Positions 53,962 to 62,839 of a DNA stretch of 64,000 nt are shown piece by piece. The stretch's first letter is position 1. Every line of letters begins with the position of its first letter. The stretch spans positions 1 to 64,000 of the forward strand of contig JAEZKC010000105.1 in NCBI GenBank assembly GCA_023436205.1. The letters are read 5' to 3'. Position numbers and translations under genes: made by a program. The notes beneath the pieces are model-generated. The model did no database searches and was not told the origin of the DNA. It was given only the letters and a program-made list of their open reading frames with translations. This DNA comes from Fibrobacterota bacterium. Lineage in GTDB: Bacteria > Fibrobacterota > Chitinivibrionia > Chitinivibrionales > Chitinispirillaceae.

Positions 53962-53965
53962 TAAC

Positions 53966-54102
53966 TCATTGCAAACAATTTTCAAAAGAAATGTATCGAA
54001 TATGGACGTCGAAGTAGATGAAAAACCAGCACCGGTGGAAACATTCATGATGCAGAGGAGGAGAAATGTAATTGTACTTTCCATTTGAAAATTTTTCGTC
54101 AC
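53966..54102 (-). pseudogene. Truncated duplicate of the gene at 55846-56379
   Basis: From GTG 54102 the first about 40 codons (STITFLLLCIMNVSTGAGFS ... IFDTFLLKIVCN) match the intact gene, nearly identical in DNA. Similarity stops just after the wzi stop codon. It is the end of a duplicated segment. A one-base deletion changes the frame near 54000. Confidence 0.85.
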
Positions 54103-54122
54103 AATGAAATCTCCTGAGTTTT

Positions 54123-54584
54123 TTATCCCTGATCGTCATCACAATTTAAGCGCAGGTATTTATACCTTAAACGGTCAGATGAGGGTACAAAGTAATGCCC
54201 CTGTGTATTGCCATCAGTGTTAGACCGCCATATTCTCAACCAATTTTGATAGTCTTCTTTGTAAATTAATATAGTATCCAACTTTCGAGATTCTGACGAT
54301 TTTACAAATAGAGTGTCGACATATTGCGATTTTTTCCAACTAATGATTTTATAAGACCCCCTAGCGTAGACAGTATCACAATATTCAAAGGAAATATAAC
54401 TATTTTCATTTTCGGTTCGAAGGTATACTCGGGCAAGTTCACATCGACAGTCATCCATAAACACCTTCTCGCCTCTGTTATCTACTACTTGAATGTACTC
54501 GGCTTCCAGTTCATTAGGTGAGATGGAGTATGAGGATCTCAAACAAAAAAGCAAGAATAACAATTTAGAAGCTCTAATCATCAT
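54123..54584 (-). CDS. Small secreted protein, paralogue of 56400-56894
   Basis: 153 residues with a signal peptide (LLFLLFCLRSSYS). It shares with its paralogue the segments NSYISFxYCDTVY, the CRCE cysteine pair, RIWRSNTDGNTQG and the terminal LNCDDDQG. Four cysteines in equal positions suggest disulfides in the periplasm. Family unknown. It belongs to a group of small secreted proteins below a peptidase-like effector candidate; an immunity role is a hypothesis. Confidence 0.7.
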   Translation of the reverse strand: MMIRASKLLFLLFCLRSSYSISPNELEAEYIQVVDNRGEKVFMDDCRCELARVYLRTENENSYISFEYCDTVYARGSYKIISWKKSQYVDTLFVKSSESRKLDTILIYKEDYQNWLRIWRSNTDGNTQGHYFVPSSDRLRYKYLRLNCDDDQG

Positions 54585-54646
54585 ATTTTCTTTTCTACAA
54601 ATTGAGAAAATTTTGTAATTTGAAGTGGCCTTTGATTGACTCCTAA

Positions 54647-55171
54647 CTAATAATCCTCATCAGTAGAATTTGCTGATAACATTACTTTCAATTTTCGACA
54701 CCTGCCTTTTTCCTTATAACAACTTAAAATCAAACTTGAATTGGTACTAAAATACTGGTAATCAAAACACAACCAGCCATGGTTAAAAGTTGGAGAAGGA
54801 GTTTGATTAAACCTCTTTTGCAAAATGCAATTTAGTGAATCAAAGAGAATTATACTTGATTCGTCTAAAATCGCTGTGATTTGCTGAACTAGTAGGGAAT
54901 CTTTTTCATTCGAATCAGAGAATCTTAACGAGAGATTGATTAAGGAATTCTTATCCATTTGACCGAAGCAATTTGAGCAGTTGTCGATGTCTCTTTTTGT
55001 TAAGGAAAAGGTTTTAAACTGACTGAGTACAGTATCGTCTGTTTTTGAATACAAAGATGTATCTGACATAATTTCAACAACTTTGATAAATTGTAAATCT
55101 ACTGGGTCATTCTGGGCAAGAAGAACTGTTGCAGCAAGGATAAATAGTGTTCCTATTCGCCTAATCACCAT
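54647..55171 (-). CDS. Small secreted protein of unknown function
   Basis: 174 residues from the ATG at 55171, with a signal peptide (IGTLFILAATVLLAQ). Contains DIDNCSNCFGQM and, near the end, CFDYQYFSTNSS and CYKEKGRCRKLKV; an even set of cysteines suggests disulfides. No recognised domain. It overlaps the upstream gene by 11 bases. It lies inside the segment flanked by the two copies of the duplicated pair. Confidence 0.62.
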   Translation of the reverse strand: MVIRRIGTLFILAATVLLAQNDPVDLQFIKVVEIMSDTSLYSKTDDTVLSQFKTFSLTKRDIDNCSNCFGQMDKNSLINLSLRFSDSNEKDSLLVQQITAILDESSIILFDSLNCILQKRFNQTPSPTFNHGWLCFDYQYFSTNSSLILSCYKEKGRCRKLKVMLSANSTDEDY

Positions 55172-55718
55172 ACTGCACAACAGCTGTAAATACATTGTTA
55201 GTAAGATTCGGATCGGATTTCCCTATTGGAGAAACAATGACCTTTATACCCAATGCTTCAATTTGATATTGAAATGGGCTATAATCGCTACTGATCGATT
55301 GGTTTCCAAGAGTAATAGTTAAACTTGTATCTGGGCCAATCTCAGCAGGAACAGGCCTAAATAATGATCGATTCCAAGCCCAGAGTGGTTCTTTTGTAAT
55401 ATCTGATATTTCTTTATAATTCGATTTAATGCTAACGAATTGAGAATCTGATTGACTTAGCAGGAAATACATTTCCGGAAAAAACCTAAACTTAATTGGA
55501 ACATTCCCCTTATTTGCTATGGTAATGACTATGTCTACTGAATCTGGTTTTGACCAATACGAATCATCTCCAAAACGCTTCAATTCGCGCCTTACACTTT
55601 GCTTAGCATTTGTCTGATTATCAGTGTACTCAAGTTTTACATCTTTCAAAACCAGATCTTGACCTTTTGTCGTAAACACAATGAATCCTAAAAACAGCAA
55701 AAAGTTTGTACAGTTCAT
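55161..55718 (-). CDS. Small secreted beta-rich protein of unknown function
   Basis: 185 residues from the ATG at 55718, signal peptide MNCTNFLLFLGFIVFTTKGQ. The body looks like a CARDB/Ig-type sandwich: DLVLKDVKLEY at the start, VDIVITIANKGNVPIKF in the middle and SDPNLTNNVFTAVVQYG at the end. Such folds bind partners extracellularly. The ribosome site is weak. Possible immunity or adhesin accessory; not known. Confidence 0.62.
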   Translation of the reverse strand: MNCTNFLLFLGFIVFTTKGQDLVLKDVKLEYTDNQTNAKQSVRRELKRFGDDSYWSKPDSVDIVITIANKGNVPIKFRFFPEMYFLLSQSDSQFVSIKSNYKEISDITKEPLWAWNRSLFRPVPAEIGPDTSLTITLGNQSISSDYSPFQYQIEALGIKVIVSPIGKSDPNLTNNVFTAVVQYGD

Positions 55719-55845
55719 GATTTTTTTCTCTATATTTAAAACATTCGTACACGGATCCATATTCTTGCAACTAAGATCTTAATTGCTCCCGAGCGCACAT
55801 CTATGATATCAAAGAATCTCCGGAAATGTCTTCTCTAATCCCCGG

Positions 55846-56379
55846 TCAATAATCAGGCTCTGCCAAATGTGTGGTAGCTGTAACTCTAATTGAGTAACTT
55901 CCAGCCTCTTCTTGAGTGGCGACGAAAAAAACGTGTTTATCTTTCCCCTTCGACCATGAATAAAATTTTCCATTTGGATATTCACTCTCAACGGGTTCTG
56001 ATTGAATCGATTTTCTCATGATCCCGAAGTATTTTTCCATCTGGCTCTTATCAGATGCTTTAAAATCAATAAACAAATCGGTCATACTGTAATTGCCGGC
56101 ACTGTCTTTTGAAAAAAGTGCTTCGATGGAATACCGTAGAAGAGATTTGTTTACGGCGTGAGCACCAAACTTTTGATATTCTATTTCAAAAGTATCAGGA
56201 AACATGGTCTCGATATTATGGGGATTAACACTGAAAACTGAATCATTGCAGACAATTTTCAAAAGAAATGTATCGATAATGGACGTCGAAGTAGATGAAA
56301 AACCAGCACCGGTAAAAACATTCATGATGCAGAGGAGGAGAACTGTAATTGTACTTTTCATTTGAGGATTTTCCGTCAC
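55846..56379 (-). CDS. Small secreted protein of unknown function (duplicated)
   Basis: 177 residues. Signal-like segment STITVLLLCIMNVFTGAGFS, then a body with EIEYQKFGAHAVNKSLLRYS and NGKFYSWSKGKDKHVFFVAT. No known family. GTG start with AGGAG eight bases upstream; an ATG six codons later is possible. Its first about 40 codons exist again at 53966-54102. It follows the gene at 56400 by 20 bases. Confidence 0.65.
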   Translation of the reverse strand: MTENPQMKSTITVLLLCIMNVFTGAGFSSTSTSIIDTFLLKIVCNDSVFSVNPHNIETMFPDTFEIEYQKFGAHAVNKSLLRYSIEALFSKDSAGNYSMTDLFIDFKASDKSQMEKYFGIMRKSIQSEPVESEYPNGKFYSWSKGKDKHVFFVATQEEAGSYSIRVTATTHLAEPDY

Positions 56380-56399
56380 AATGAAATCTCCTGAGTTTT

Positions 56400-56894
56400 T
56401 TATCCCTGATCGTCATCACAATTTATATCTAAATGCTCATATTTTGAACTATTGGATTCAGGGATGAAAAAATAGCCTTTTGTACTTCCATCTGTATTTG
56501 ATCGCCATATTCTAAAAATTTTCTTATTTCTTAAAGGGCGACATATTCTGATTGTATCAGGTTTTTCACTGTTCTTCACCATTACAATATAAGTATCTGA
56601 AGTGTTTGAATTAATGACCTTGGTAATTTTGTACATGCCACTTTCATAAACCGTATCACAATAAGTAAAAGAAATATAACTATTCATTTTATTTGTGAAA
56701 AACTTGACTTTAGCCATCTCACATCTGCAGTCTTCTTCCAAATATATTTCTCCTTGGTTTTCGACTGCTTGGATTAAATTCTCTTCATATTTAATCTTAG
56801 TACTATCGGTTGACTTCGAGTTTTCATTTTTATCTGAAGCACAAGTAACCCCGATCAGATGAACTATTAGCATAAATAAAATTCTTTGAATCAT
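56400..56894 (-). CDS. Small secreted protein, paralogue of 54123-54584
   Basis: 164 residues, signal peptide ending near VTCAS; the Cys may make it a lipoprotein (lipobox-like IGVTC). The shared segments with the paralogue are CRCE, NSYISFTYCDTVYESG, RIWRSNTDGSTKGYFF and the CDDDQG end. Its ATG overlaps the stop of the peptidase-like gene above (ATGA), so the two are coupled, as effector and immunity genes often are. Confidence 0.68.
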   Translation of the reverse strand: MIQRILFMLIVHLIGVTCASDKNENSKSTDSTKIKYEENLIQAVENQGEIYLEEDCRCEMAKVKFFTNKMNSYISFTYCDTVYESGMYKITKVINSNTSDTYIVMVKNSEKPDTIRICRPLRNKKIFRIWRSNTDGSTKGYFFIPESNSSKYEHLDINCDDDQG

Positions 56895-57667
56895 GATATT
56901 TTCTCCTTATCTTTGAACGCTCGCTCTAAAAACTCCGTAGGATCTCTTAAATCATTTCTTCGTAAATATTTTTTTGGTTGAACGTACAAATAATCCTCCC
57001 AATTTGTATTGTTTGTTAAATCGCAATATTTTCCAGACACATTTTTCTCATACAACTCGAAGTGCAGCATTGTTTCATAGTGATTTTTAAACCCATTGGA
57101 GGTTGGCTTTCGTAATTGTCCAACGTAACCTACAACCTGACCTCGTTTTACAAACGAACCTATTCCAAGACCTTGAGACAATCCTAAACACAATTGCTCT
57201 GGAGCACTGTTTACACCATAAGGATTTTGATTAGGTGGTTGCACTTCCCCATATCTGGCTATGAAATCATAATGATCAATTACAATTTCATAAGTTTGCC
57301 AATAGAAATCTTTATACTCTTTTATTTCTCCATCCATAACAGCTAAAATTGGGGATCCTACATTCGCAATTAAGTCGCATCCTGCATGATAACGACCATT
57401 ACCTCTCTGTACACCAAAATTGCGTTTGAAATTGATACAGTTTTTTAATGGGAAAATCGGATTCACATCCAACCTCCCCAAATGCTCCACAAAAGCCACC
57501 GGGTGGAAAAAATACAGATTCGCCGGGTCCAGGTCCTTGGGCCTTACCTCATCCCAGAACTGGAAAAGTGCGAAGGGGGTGAAAATGTGTTTGGCCGCCC
57601 AGGCCAGAGGAAATCGCCAGGGTGGACCGAAAAGACGATTGTACTTGCGGGTCTTCTGGTCTGTCAC
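56891..57667 (-). CDS. C-terminal part of a frameshifted M23-type peptidase-like protein
   Basis: 258 residues from a GTG with no ribosome site. It carries M23-like segments: YHAGCDLIANVGSPILAVMDGEI near 93 and LHFELYEK near 200, where the second His of HxH is not visible. Reading the frame upstream of its GTG gives LVIKESTEWSQ, which joins sensibly onto the end of the protein at 57691-59586. I therefore think the two are one gene with a lost base near 57700. Confidence 0.75.
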   Translation of the reverse strand: MTDQKTRKYNRLFGPPWRFPLAWAAKHIFTPFALFQFWDEVRPKDLDPANLYFFHPVAFVEHLGRLDVNPIFPLKNCINFKRNFGVQRGNGRYHAGCDLIANVGSPILAVMDGEIKEYKDFYWQTYEIVIDHYDFIARYGEVQPPNQNPYGVNSAPEQLCLGLSQGLGIGSFVKRGQVVGYVGQLRKPTSNGFKNHYETMLHFELYEKNVSGKYCDLTNNTNWEDYLYVQPKKYLRRNDLRDPTEFLERAFKDKEKIS

Positions 57668-57690
57668 CTGAGACCACTCGGTGCTTTCCT

Positions 57691-59586
57691 TTATAACCAG
57701 CCTTCATCGTTCACCGCCCGTTTAATCTCATCCGTTTGGAGCAGCCGGTCCTTTTTATTTCCCTTAACCTCCTCTATCTTCTGTATAAGCTCTTTCACAT
57801 CGCAGTAGCCATTGTGAGTGGGATCCTTGATCACATCAAAGAACTGCTCCCAATTGTAAGGATCAAGCACCTTGACCCCGCCCTCCATGGTAACCCAGCC
57901 CCGTTCATCACTCCCATCCATGGGAAAACCATAATAGATCACTCCGGCAAAGTCGAAAACTTCCACCTGAGAAGATTCAAATATCTTATCCGAATCATTC
58001 TTTTTAGGAAATGCCTCATCAAAATTCGGAAGCTCCGGATTACTCACGAATACCTCCTCCAGATCAAGTTCGATCCAGTACTCATTCCCCTTAAACGTTC
58101 CTTGAATTTTATCTCTGTTAACCCAATACGCATTCCGTACTTCATCGGAAAGCTTGGCCCGCACAAGCCGAAACTCCCCGCGCTTCTCATCCAGGAATTG
58201 AAGACACTCCCCCTTCTGAATATCCACATTGACTTTGGTTTCTTCAACTGGATTGCCCTCTTCATCGACTATTGTGTATGCGTTTGCAATAGAAAAAGCC
58301 ACTTTATAGGTTTTATCCTCTTCGCAGTAGTAACCCCCCGACCCGGGGGCAATCTCTGACCGTTTAATCCAGACATCGGCACTTTTCACCACGCTTACAC
58401 ACCTGGACTTCTTTGTAAATCCCTTACCGCACTCCGACTGCTTTGTCAAAAGAATGCAAATGGCATTTTTCTCAATTTTCAATCCAACCTGAGGCTGGGG
58501 GAAAATTCTTTTATGAAGCCGGGCACCTCCTTTGAGAATATAATAGGGTCGTGATGACTTGTCCTTCTTTGGGTTCTTTAAAAAATCGATGGAGCGGGTG
58601 AATATTTCGAAATGGAGAACATTTTCATCATAGTAGTTCCCCGCAAAGCCCAGAATATCGCCTTTCTTCACTTCGATTGGGTGTTCAGGGTTTACTATTA
58701 CATCTAAAGTAGGCTCCTGAGGAATACGAACCTCTTTGAGCGTATTCTTAATGTAAATAAACCCGGCCATTTCAGGTTTGTGCTTTTCAGAAGACAGCTT
58801 GCAATACGCGCTCTTCCCGGCTCGAAACTCCTTTTCATCATCAAAGTAAACCTGTGTGCCCTTAGGGAGCACTGCGAGCACCGGACTGTCCTTACCTCCA
58901 TTGCGTACGTTAAGCCCGGCTGTACCAGACAGTGGCGGATCCTTGGGTGATTTATGCAACTGGTATACAGTATCAGTAAGTTTACTCGCCACATTGTCAC
59001 TCAGCCAGGTAAACCCCACCACATCACTCCAGGAAACTTTGCGATAATTTCGATAAAGGTCTTCTGGTTTCCCTTCGGGAACCGGCCACTGCGGAGACGA
59101 TTCGCCCAGAAGCCTAAATACCCCCTCACGAGGGATTACACCCACAATGGTATTGTAATCATTCTCACTGCGAATGTTCTGCCCGGCCCCATCCTCATCA
59201 GTATCGATAACCCAAGATGATGAATATACGAATTGAGGATAACTCCTCTGGCTTTCCTTGTAACAATCCCAGGGAAGAAGGTGCATGTAAAGAGAGTAAT
59301 ATTCGATCTTCTGCTTTTTAGGGGTTTCATGCTCTTGTTTCAATAACACGAAGCTATTTGACAGGTAGCTTACCTTGTCTGCTTTTTTATCCTCGATATA
59401 CCCGCGGTTGAACCGGTAGGCGACAATCTGCCCATCATCAACAGCCCGAACCGGTTCTTTGGAGTAAAGGTGCACTCCCCCATGGTAGAACCCGTTGCTT
59501 CCTACAGGGAAAAATCCGCCCTGACCGGATGCATTATTTTTGTAAGCCTCATCGAAGTTTTCGAACGAGAAGGGAAGCTGGGCCAT
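57691..59586 (-). CDS. Large peptidase/SH3-type protein, N-terminal part of a frameshifted effector candidate
   Basis: 631 residues from the ATG at 59586 (TAGGAGCAGT upstream). It has an M23-like N-terminal domain (NGFYHGGVHLYSK, VRAVDDGQIVAYR, and later NVLHFEIFTRS near 330), an inserted SH3b-like domain (LNVRNGGKDSPVLAVLPKG, about 240-300), a second SH3-like region (about 410-490) and an EF-hand-like end (NGYCDVKELIQKIEE). No signal peptide is present, so export would need a dedicated system such as a contractile one. With the 258-residue continuation it would be about 900 residues with two M23-like domains. It could attack peptidoglycan. Confidence 0.75.
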   Translation of the reverse strand: MAQLPFSFENFDEAYKNNASGQGGFFPVGSNGFYHGGVHLYSKEPVRAVDDGQIVAYRFNRGYIEDKKADKVSYLSNSFVLLKQEHETPKKQKIEYYSLYMHLLPWDCYKESQRSYPQFVYSSSWVIDTDEDGAGQNIRSENDYNTIVGVIPREGVFRLLGESSPQWPVPEGKPEDLYRNYRKVSWSDVVGFTWLSDNVASKLTDTVYQLHKSPKDPPLSGTAGLNVRNGGKDSPVLAVLPKGTQVYFDDEKEFRAGKSAYCKLSSEKHKPEMAGFIYIKNTLKEVRIPQEPTLDVIVNPEHPIEVKKGDILGFAGNYYDENVLHFEIFTRSIDFLKNPKKDKSSRPYYILKGGARLHKRIFPQPQVGLKIEKNAICILLTKQSECGKGFTKKSRCVSVVKSADVWIKRSEIAPGSGGYYCEEDKTYKVAFSIANAYTIVDEEGNPVEETKVNVDIQKGECLQFLDEKRGEFRLVRAKLSDEVRNAYWVNRDKIQGTFKGNEYWIELDLEEVFVSNPELPNFDEAFPKKNDSDKIFESSQVEVFDFAGVIYYGFPMDGSDERGWVTMEGGVKVLDPYNWEQFFDVIKDPTHNGYCDVKELIQKIEEVKGNKKDRLLQTDEIKRAVNDEGWL

Positions 59587-59972
59587 ACTGCTCCTAATCG
59601 GAAATCGGCAAACTTTGAACTGACGATGATTCACTTACCAATTGTCTAAAACGCTGAGAGCTTACATTCGGCTTGACCGTCAACGGGAGGCAGAAAGTAT
59701 CATTGTGCATTTCCGCCCAGTACCGAATTCTTACCTATAATATGCAGGAGGGTAGCATAGGATAATATAGGTTAGGGATGGAAGAGGGGGAGATTTTTTA
59801 AACTACTGATTGAAGTCGCCGTTTTTTTAATCGTACTCAGTGCAGCGATTCTCGTACGCGTTGCTTGATTCATTACAACCGAGTACTATATCCCGAGTAC
59901 AAGGAGAAGCACGAATATGAGAAGGTCCCGTTCCTTTCCATCGTACTCGTTGCTCAACTTTCCCTTCTACCC
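59587..59972. other. Intergenic region with degenerate GTACTCG-type repeats
   Basis: No gene is supported. Between about 59820 and 59955, short variants of CGTACTCG/CGAGTAC occur six times in both directions (ATCGTACTCAG, CTCGTACGCG, CCGAGTACT, CCGAGTACA, ATCGTACTCGTTGC), which can fold into imperfect hairpins. This looks like a decayed intergenic repeat. Confidence 0.5.
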
Positions 59973-60755
59973 TTATTTGTACTCTGCAAGAGTAACTCTG
60001 TATCTCCCCACTGCACCATCATCGCCTTCCACAATATAAAAACCATATTCCCCAGAAGCCGTGCAGGCGTAGCTGTTGCTCCTGTAAATTACCGTGTCTC
60101 TCCCATTATAACTCAAAGCCCTAATTTTCATATCCTCTGACCTGGTGAAGTAAAGAGCGGTGTTCATAGTTGAAGCAATCACCACACTAATGACTTCACC
60201 CGAATCAGCATGGAATTTGAAGTAGTCCGTATCGTTAACGGTTATAGTAGAAAAAAGGGTATCGGATATTTCAAGAAGAGTAGCACTCGCCATAGATCCA
60301 TCCGGTTCACGAGAATCAGGTGAAAGTACCACCCAGTCATTGGGCGGGAAATCACTATTATAGGGTTCATATAAAACTTTAGACACGATATTGTCACTTT
60401 TTACCATCGTCAATTCAAGCGACTGAACATCTTGCGAACTTATCACTCTCTCGCTGTCATTGAGAATCATGGTATCTCCAGACAATCTGTAGTCAACTGT
60501 ATCAGCCCGGAAAATGAGGCCTTGTTCAAGATAGCAGGTTAGAATGGATGACGGGGTGATAGTTACAAGCACATTGCGGGCGTCATTTTCTGAATAGTTA
60601 AAAAGTATAGTATTACTATCAGCCCCGGAATAGCTGATTTCTTTTACTTTCACCCACTTGCTTGAAGCTGGTTGCTCTTCAGTTTTATTAACCGGGCTGC
60701 CACAATTGGACAGCAGGAGGGCAGATACTGCAATGCAGTACATTATCGTTTTCAC
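59973..60755 (-). CDS. Putative lipoprotein of unknown function
   Basis: 260 residues. Signal peptide with a lipobox-like LLSNC (Cys18), so probably lipid-anchored. The C-terminal about 100 residues (FSTITVNDTDYFKFHADSG ... YGFYIVEGDDGAVGRYRVTL) resemble the PPC (bacterial pre-peptidase C-terminal) beta sandwich. The N-terminal part is unknown. It stands alone between the peptidase gene and two small barrel-like proteins. Confidence 0.68.
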   Translation of the reverse strand: MKTIMYCIAVSALLLSNCGSPVNKTEEQPASSKWVKVKEISYSGADSNTILFNYSENDARNVLVTITPSSILTCYLEQGLIFRADTVDYRLSGDTMILNDSERVISSQDVQSLELTMVKSDNIVSKVLYEPYNSDFPPNDWVVLSPDSREPDGSMASATLLEISDTLFSTITVNDTDYFKFHADSGEVISVVIASTMNTALYFTRSEDMKIRALSYNGRDTVIYRSNSYACTASGEYGFYIVEGDDGAVGRYRVTLAEYK

Positions 60756-60813
60756 TTTTTACTCCTGATAAGGGGCAAGATAGCTGCTGTGCTGTAATTG
60801 TCTTAAAACAGTT

Positions 60814-61308
60814 TTACAGTCGAAAATAGATTGCTATTTCACCAGTACCGGTAAACTTGCGATCATCGGACAAATAAAGAATACCAGCCATCAGATTCAC
60901 TGACATATCGCTACCCTTTATCTCGATTCCAGGCCCACCGCCGATGTATGTCGGAACGGCCTTAGATTTGCCAGGTATTCTGTTCCACTCCTCATCATAT
61001 TCGTAGTTTGATGAGCGTGGCATAAAATGGGAGCCAATGTAGAGATAACAATCATTCTTTTTTCCTGTAAGTAACATTCTAAGTACCGTCAGAGCAACAG
61101 CGTGTGCATCCAACCTCCATTGTTTATCTCTCTCTATCATTGGGCAATAATTAACCTGCCCGCCAAAACCACTTGGATGCCAGAAGCGGTAGGACAATCC
61201 AACTCCGGTTGCCCCTCCAGCGCCAACTCCGATGCAGTGTATGGGTTTATCCTGCGCCAGTGTTAGAGATGCAAACAATGCTATATAGATCAAGAATAAT
61301 CTTTTCAT
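60814..61308 (-). CDS. Small outer-membrane-like protein, paralogue of 61312
   Basis: 164 residues, signal peptide (LFLIYIALFASLTLAQ). IGVGAGGATGVGLSYRFWHP and the alternating strands, ending IAIYFRL, suggest a small beta barrel. It shares the GVGxxYRxWxPSGxG pattern with its upstream neighbour; the pair probably arose by tandem duplication. Function unknown. Confidence 0.62.
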   Translation of the reverse strand: MKRLFLIYIALFASLTLAQDKPIHCIGVGAGGATGVGLSYRFWHPSGFGGQVNYCPMIERDKQWRLDAHAVALTVLRMLLTGKKNDCYLYIGSHFMPRSSNYEYDEEWNRIPGKSKAVPTYIGGGPGIEIKGSDMSVNLMAGILYLSDDRKFTGTGEIAIYFRL

Positions 61309-61311
61309 GAA

Positions 61312-61845
61312 TCATTTCCTTCCAACAAGTGGAGTTTTTATTGAGTACAGGATACTTATTTCACCTGTCATGGTAAACATTGCATAATCCTTGCTGTTTA
61401 CCAAGTACATTAATCCAGCCATCACATTCACAACCCAGCGCCCATTGTTGAACTCCACACCGGGACCGCCACCCAACATAAAAGTGGTCCTTTGATCACT
61501 GATACTTTTAGTATACCCATATATGTCTTCATGCTGTTCCTCATAAGATTCTGAAAGCAAATGCATTCCGCCATACATGAAGAGATTTTTGGTTTCACCC
61601 TTTTTAATTCTTTTTAAACCTGCAACACCTAAGCTTAAACTGTATTCTGTCTGTGATTCACCAAAACTGAAGTACGGTCCAGCATTAAATTGCACTCCGT
61701 AGCCACTTGGCGTCCATCCCCGGTACTGAAAACCAACACCAGTTACAAATCCAGCTCCAAGCCCTATTTGAGTTGTGTATTGAAGAGTGTCTCCTGCGAA
61801 CAGCGAGAGGACACTAAGCGTTATAATTACTGAAATTTTATGCAT
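61312..61845 (-). CDS. Small outer-membrane-like protein, paralogue of 60814
   Basis: 177 residues from the ATG at 61845 (AAAGGATTTT upstream), signal peptide MHKISVIITLSVLSLFAG. IGLGAGFVTGVGFQYRGWTP and the following strands match the neighbour, three bases downstream. Probably an eight-stranded barrel or a related fold; no functional motif is visible. Confidence 0.63.
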   Translation of the reverse strand: MHKISVIITLSVLSLFAGDTLQYTTQIGLGAGFVTGVGFQYRGWTPSGYGVQFNAGPYFSFGESQTEYSLSLGVAGLKRIKKGETKNLFMYGGMHLLSESYEEQHEDIYGYTKSISDQRTTFMLGGGPGVEFNNGRWVVNVMAGLMYLVNSKDYAMFTMTGEISILYSIKTPLVGRK

Positions 61846-61929
61846 AAAATCCTTTCGGGAAATCATCCGTTTTCAAATCAAGCCTCAATAGATGATCCCT
61901 GCTTTTTTAAACTTGAGAAAATGCACAAC

Positions 61930-62442
61930 CTACTGAACCTTTCTCAACTGGAATCCTCCGGTCCTCTCACCCTCTCTCAGATTGCACTGGCGGGTATTAT
62001 AATATAGAATAGCTTTATCCTGCTTAGTAGCAGAGCCGATGGCAAACGTCAATGACATTCCAAAAGCAGCAGCACCGCAGGCGTGAAGTGCCGGGTTAAA
62101 ATCATTAAGCACCGCCACGGTATTGAAAACAGAACCAACTACCATGAGACTAAGGCAATAAATACGAAAAGCATCTGAACTGTTTTGCTGTTTCAGTGCA
62201 TTCGGACAAGTCGATATGATCTCTTTAAACTCCTCTCTATCCTGCTGAGTCAAAACTCTTCGATCATCGATATATAACCCTTTCCAGAAGTCATTGCGTA
62301 GAGTGACACCGGGATTTCCAATTGAAAGAGTATCAATACCCTGTTCTGAAGATGTGGATTGTGAAGCAGTTTCCTGGCCATAGTTTAGAAATGCCATGAA
62401 AACCAGAAATAAAAGTGACCCGATGAAATTCCTTTTTCCCAT
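61930..62442 (-). CDS. Membrane protein of unknown function
   Basis: 170 residues from the ATG at 62442 (GAGGAGTAT upstream). A signal peptide (FIGSLLFLVFMAFLNYGQ) and two hydrophobic stretches (CLSLMVVGSVFNTVAVL, ACGAAAFGMSLTFAIGS) frame a small loop. Family not recognised. It lies in the same direction as the two barrel-like genes with an 84-base gap. Confidence 0.6.
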   Translation of the reverse strand: MGKRNFIGSLLFLVFMAFLNYGQETASQSTSSEQGIDTLSIGNPGVTLRNDFWKGLYIDDRRVLTQQDREEFKEIISTCPNALKQQNSSDAFRIYCLSLMVVGSVFNTVAVLNDFNPALHACGAAAFGMSLTFAIGSATKQDKAILYYNTRQCNLREGERTGGFQLRKVQ

Positions 62443-62839
62443 ATACTCCTCTGAGATTTCGCCCAACCAGGCAAGCGGTGATAAGTGGTTACAACCCTAA
62501 AAAATGCGCATGTTAAGCGGTTTCTGTAAATTGGTTTTCGCAAACTGATCCAGTCAAGTGATATCTATTAAATCTGCTTGACTATGAACCCTCTTGTCCA
62601 GAACTTACTGGTTCTTCCTCCAAATCACAGAAGACCTGCTGTTCTTGTATTGAAAGCCAGAATGTCAAATCTCCGGGCTGCCAGAAGTGAAAAGTTATTG
62701 TGAAGCGGGTAGGTATTAAGAAAATCTCACCTGCGGGAGGGGGTTCACAAAAAAGGGTATTCTCAAAATAACCTTAATGAATAATCGTACTCTGAACTGT
62801 ACTCTGATCAGACAAACATATTCACTTGAGGCAAAGCAA
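62443..62839. other. Intergenic region between divergent genes
   Basis: I see no gene. An imperfect inverted repeat AAGGGTATT-N5-AATAACCTT lies near 62753-62775, and GTACTCTGA occurs twice near 62790-62810. Promoters for both flanking genes must lie here, but no clear boxes stand out. Confidence 0.4.

Noticed and set aside
57691..57710. Programmed ribosomal frameshift joining the two peptidase frames
   Set aside because: The site GGCTGGTTATAAAGG has no slippery heptamer, and no stimulatory hairpin is apparent; a simple base loss is more likely.
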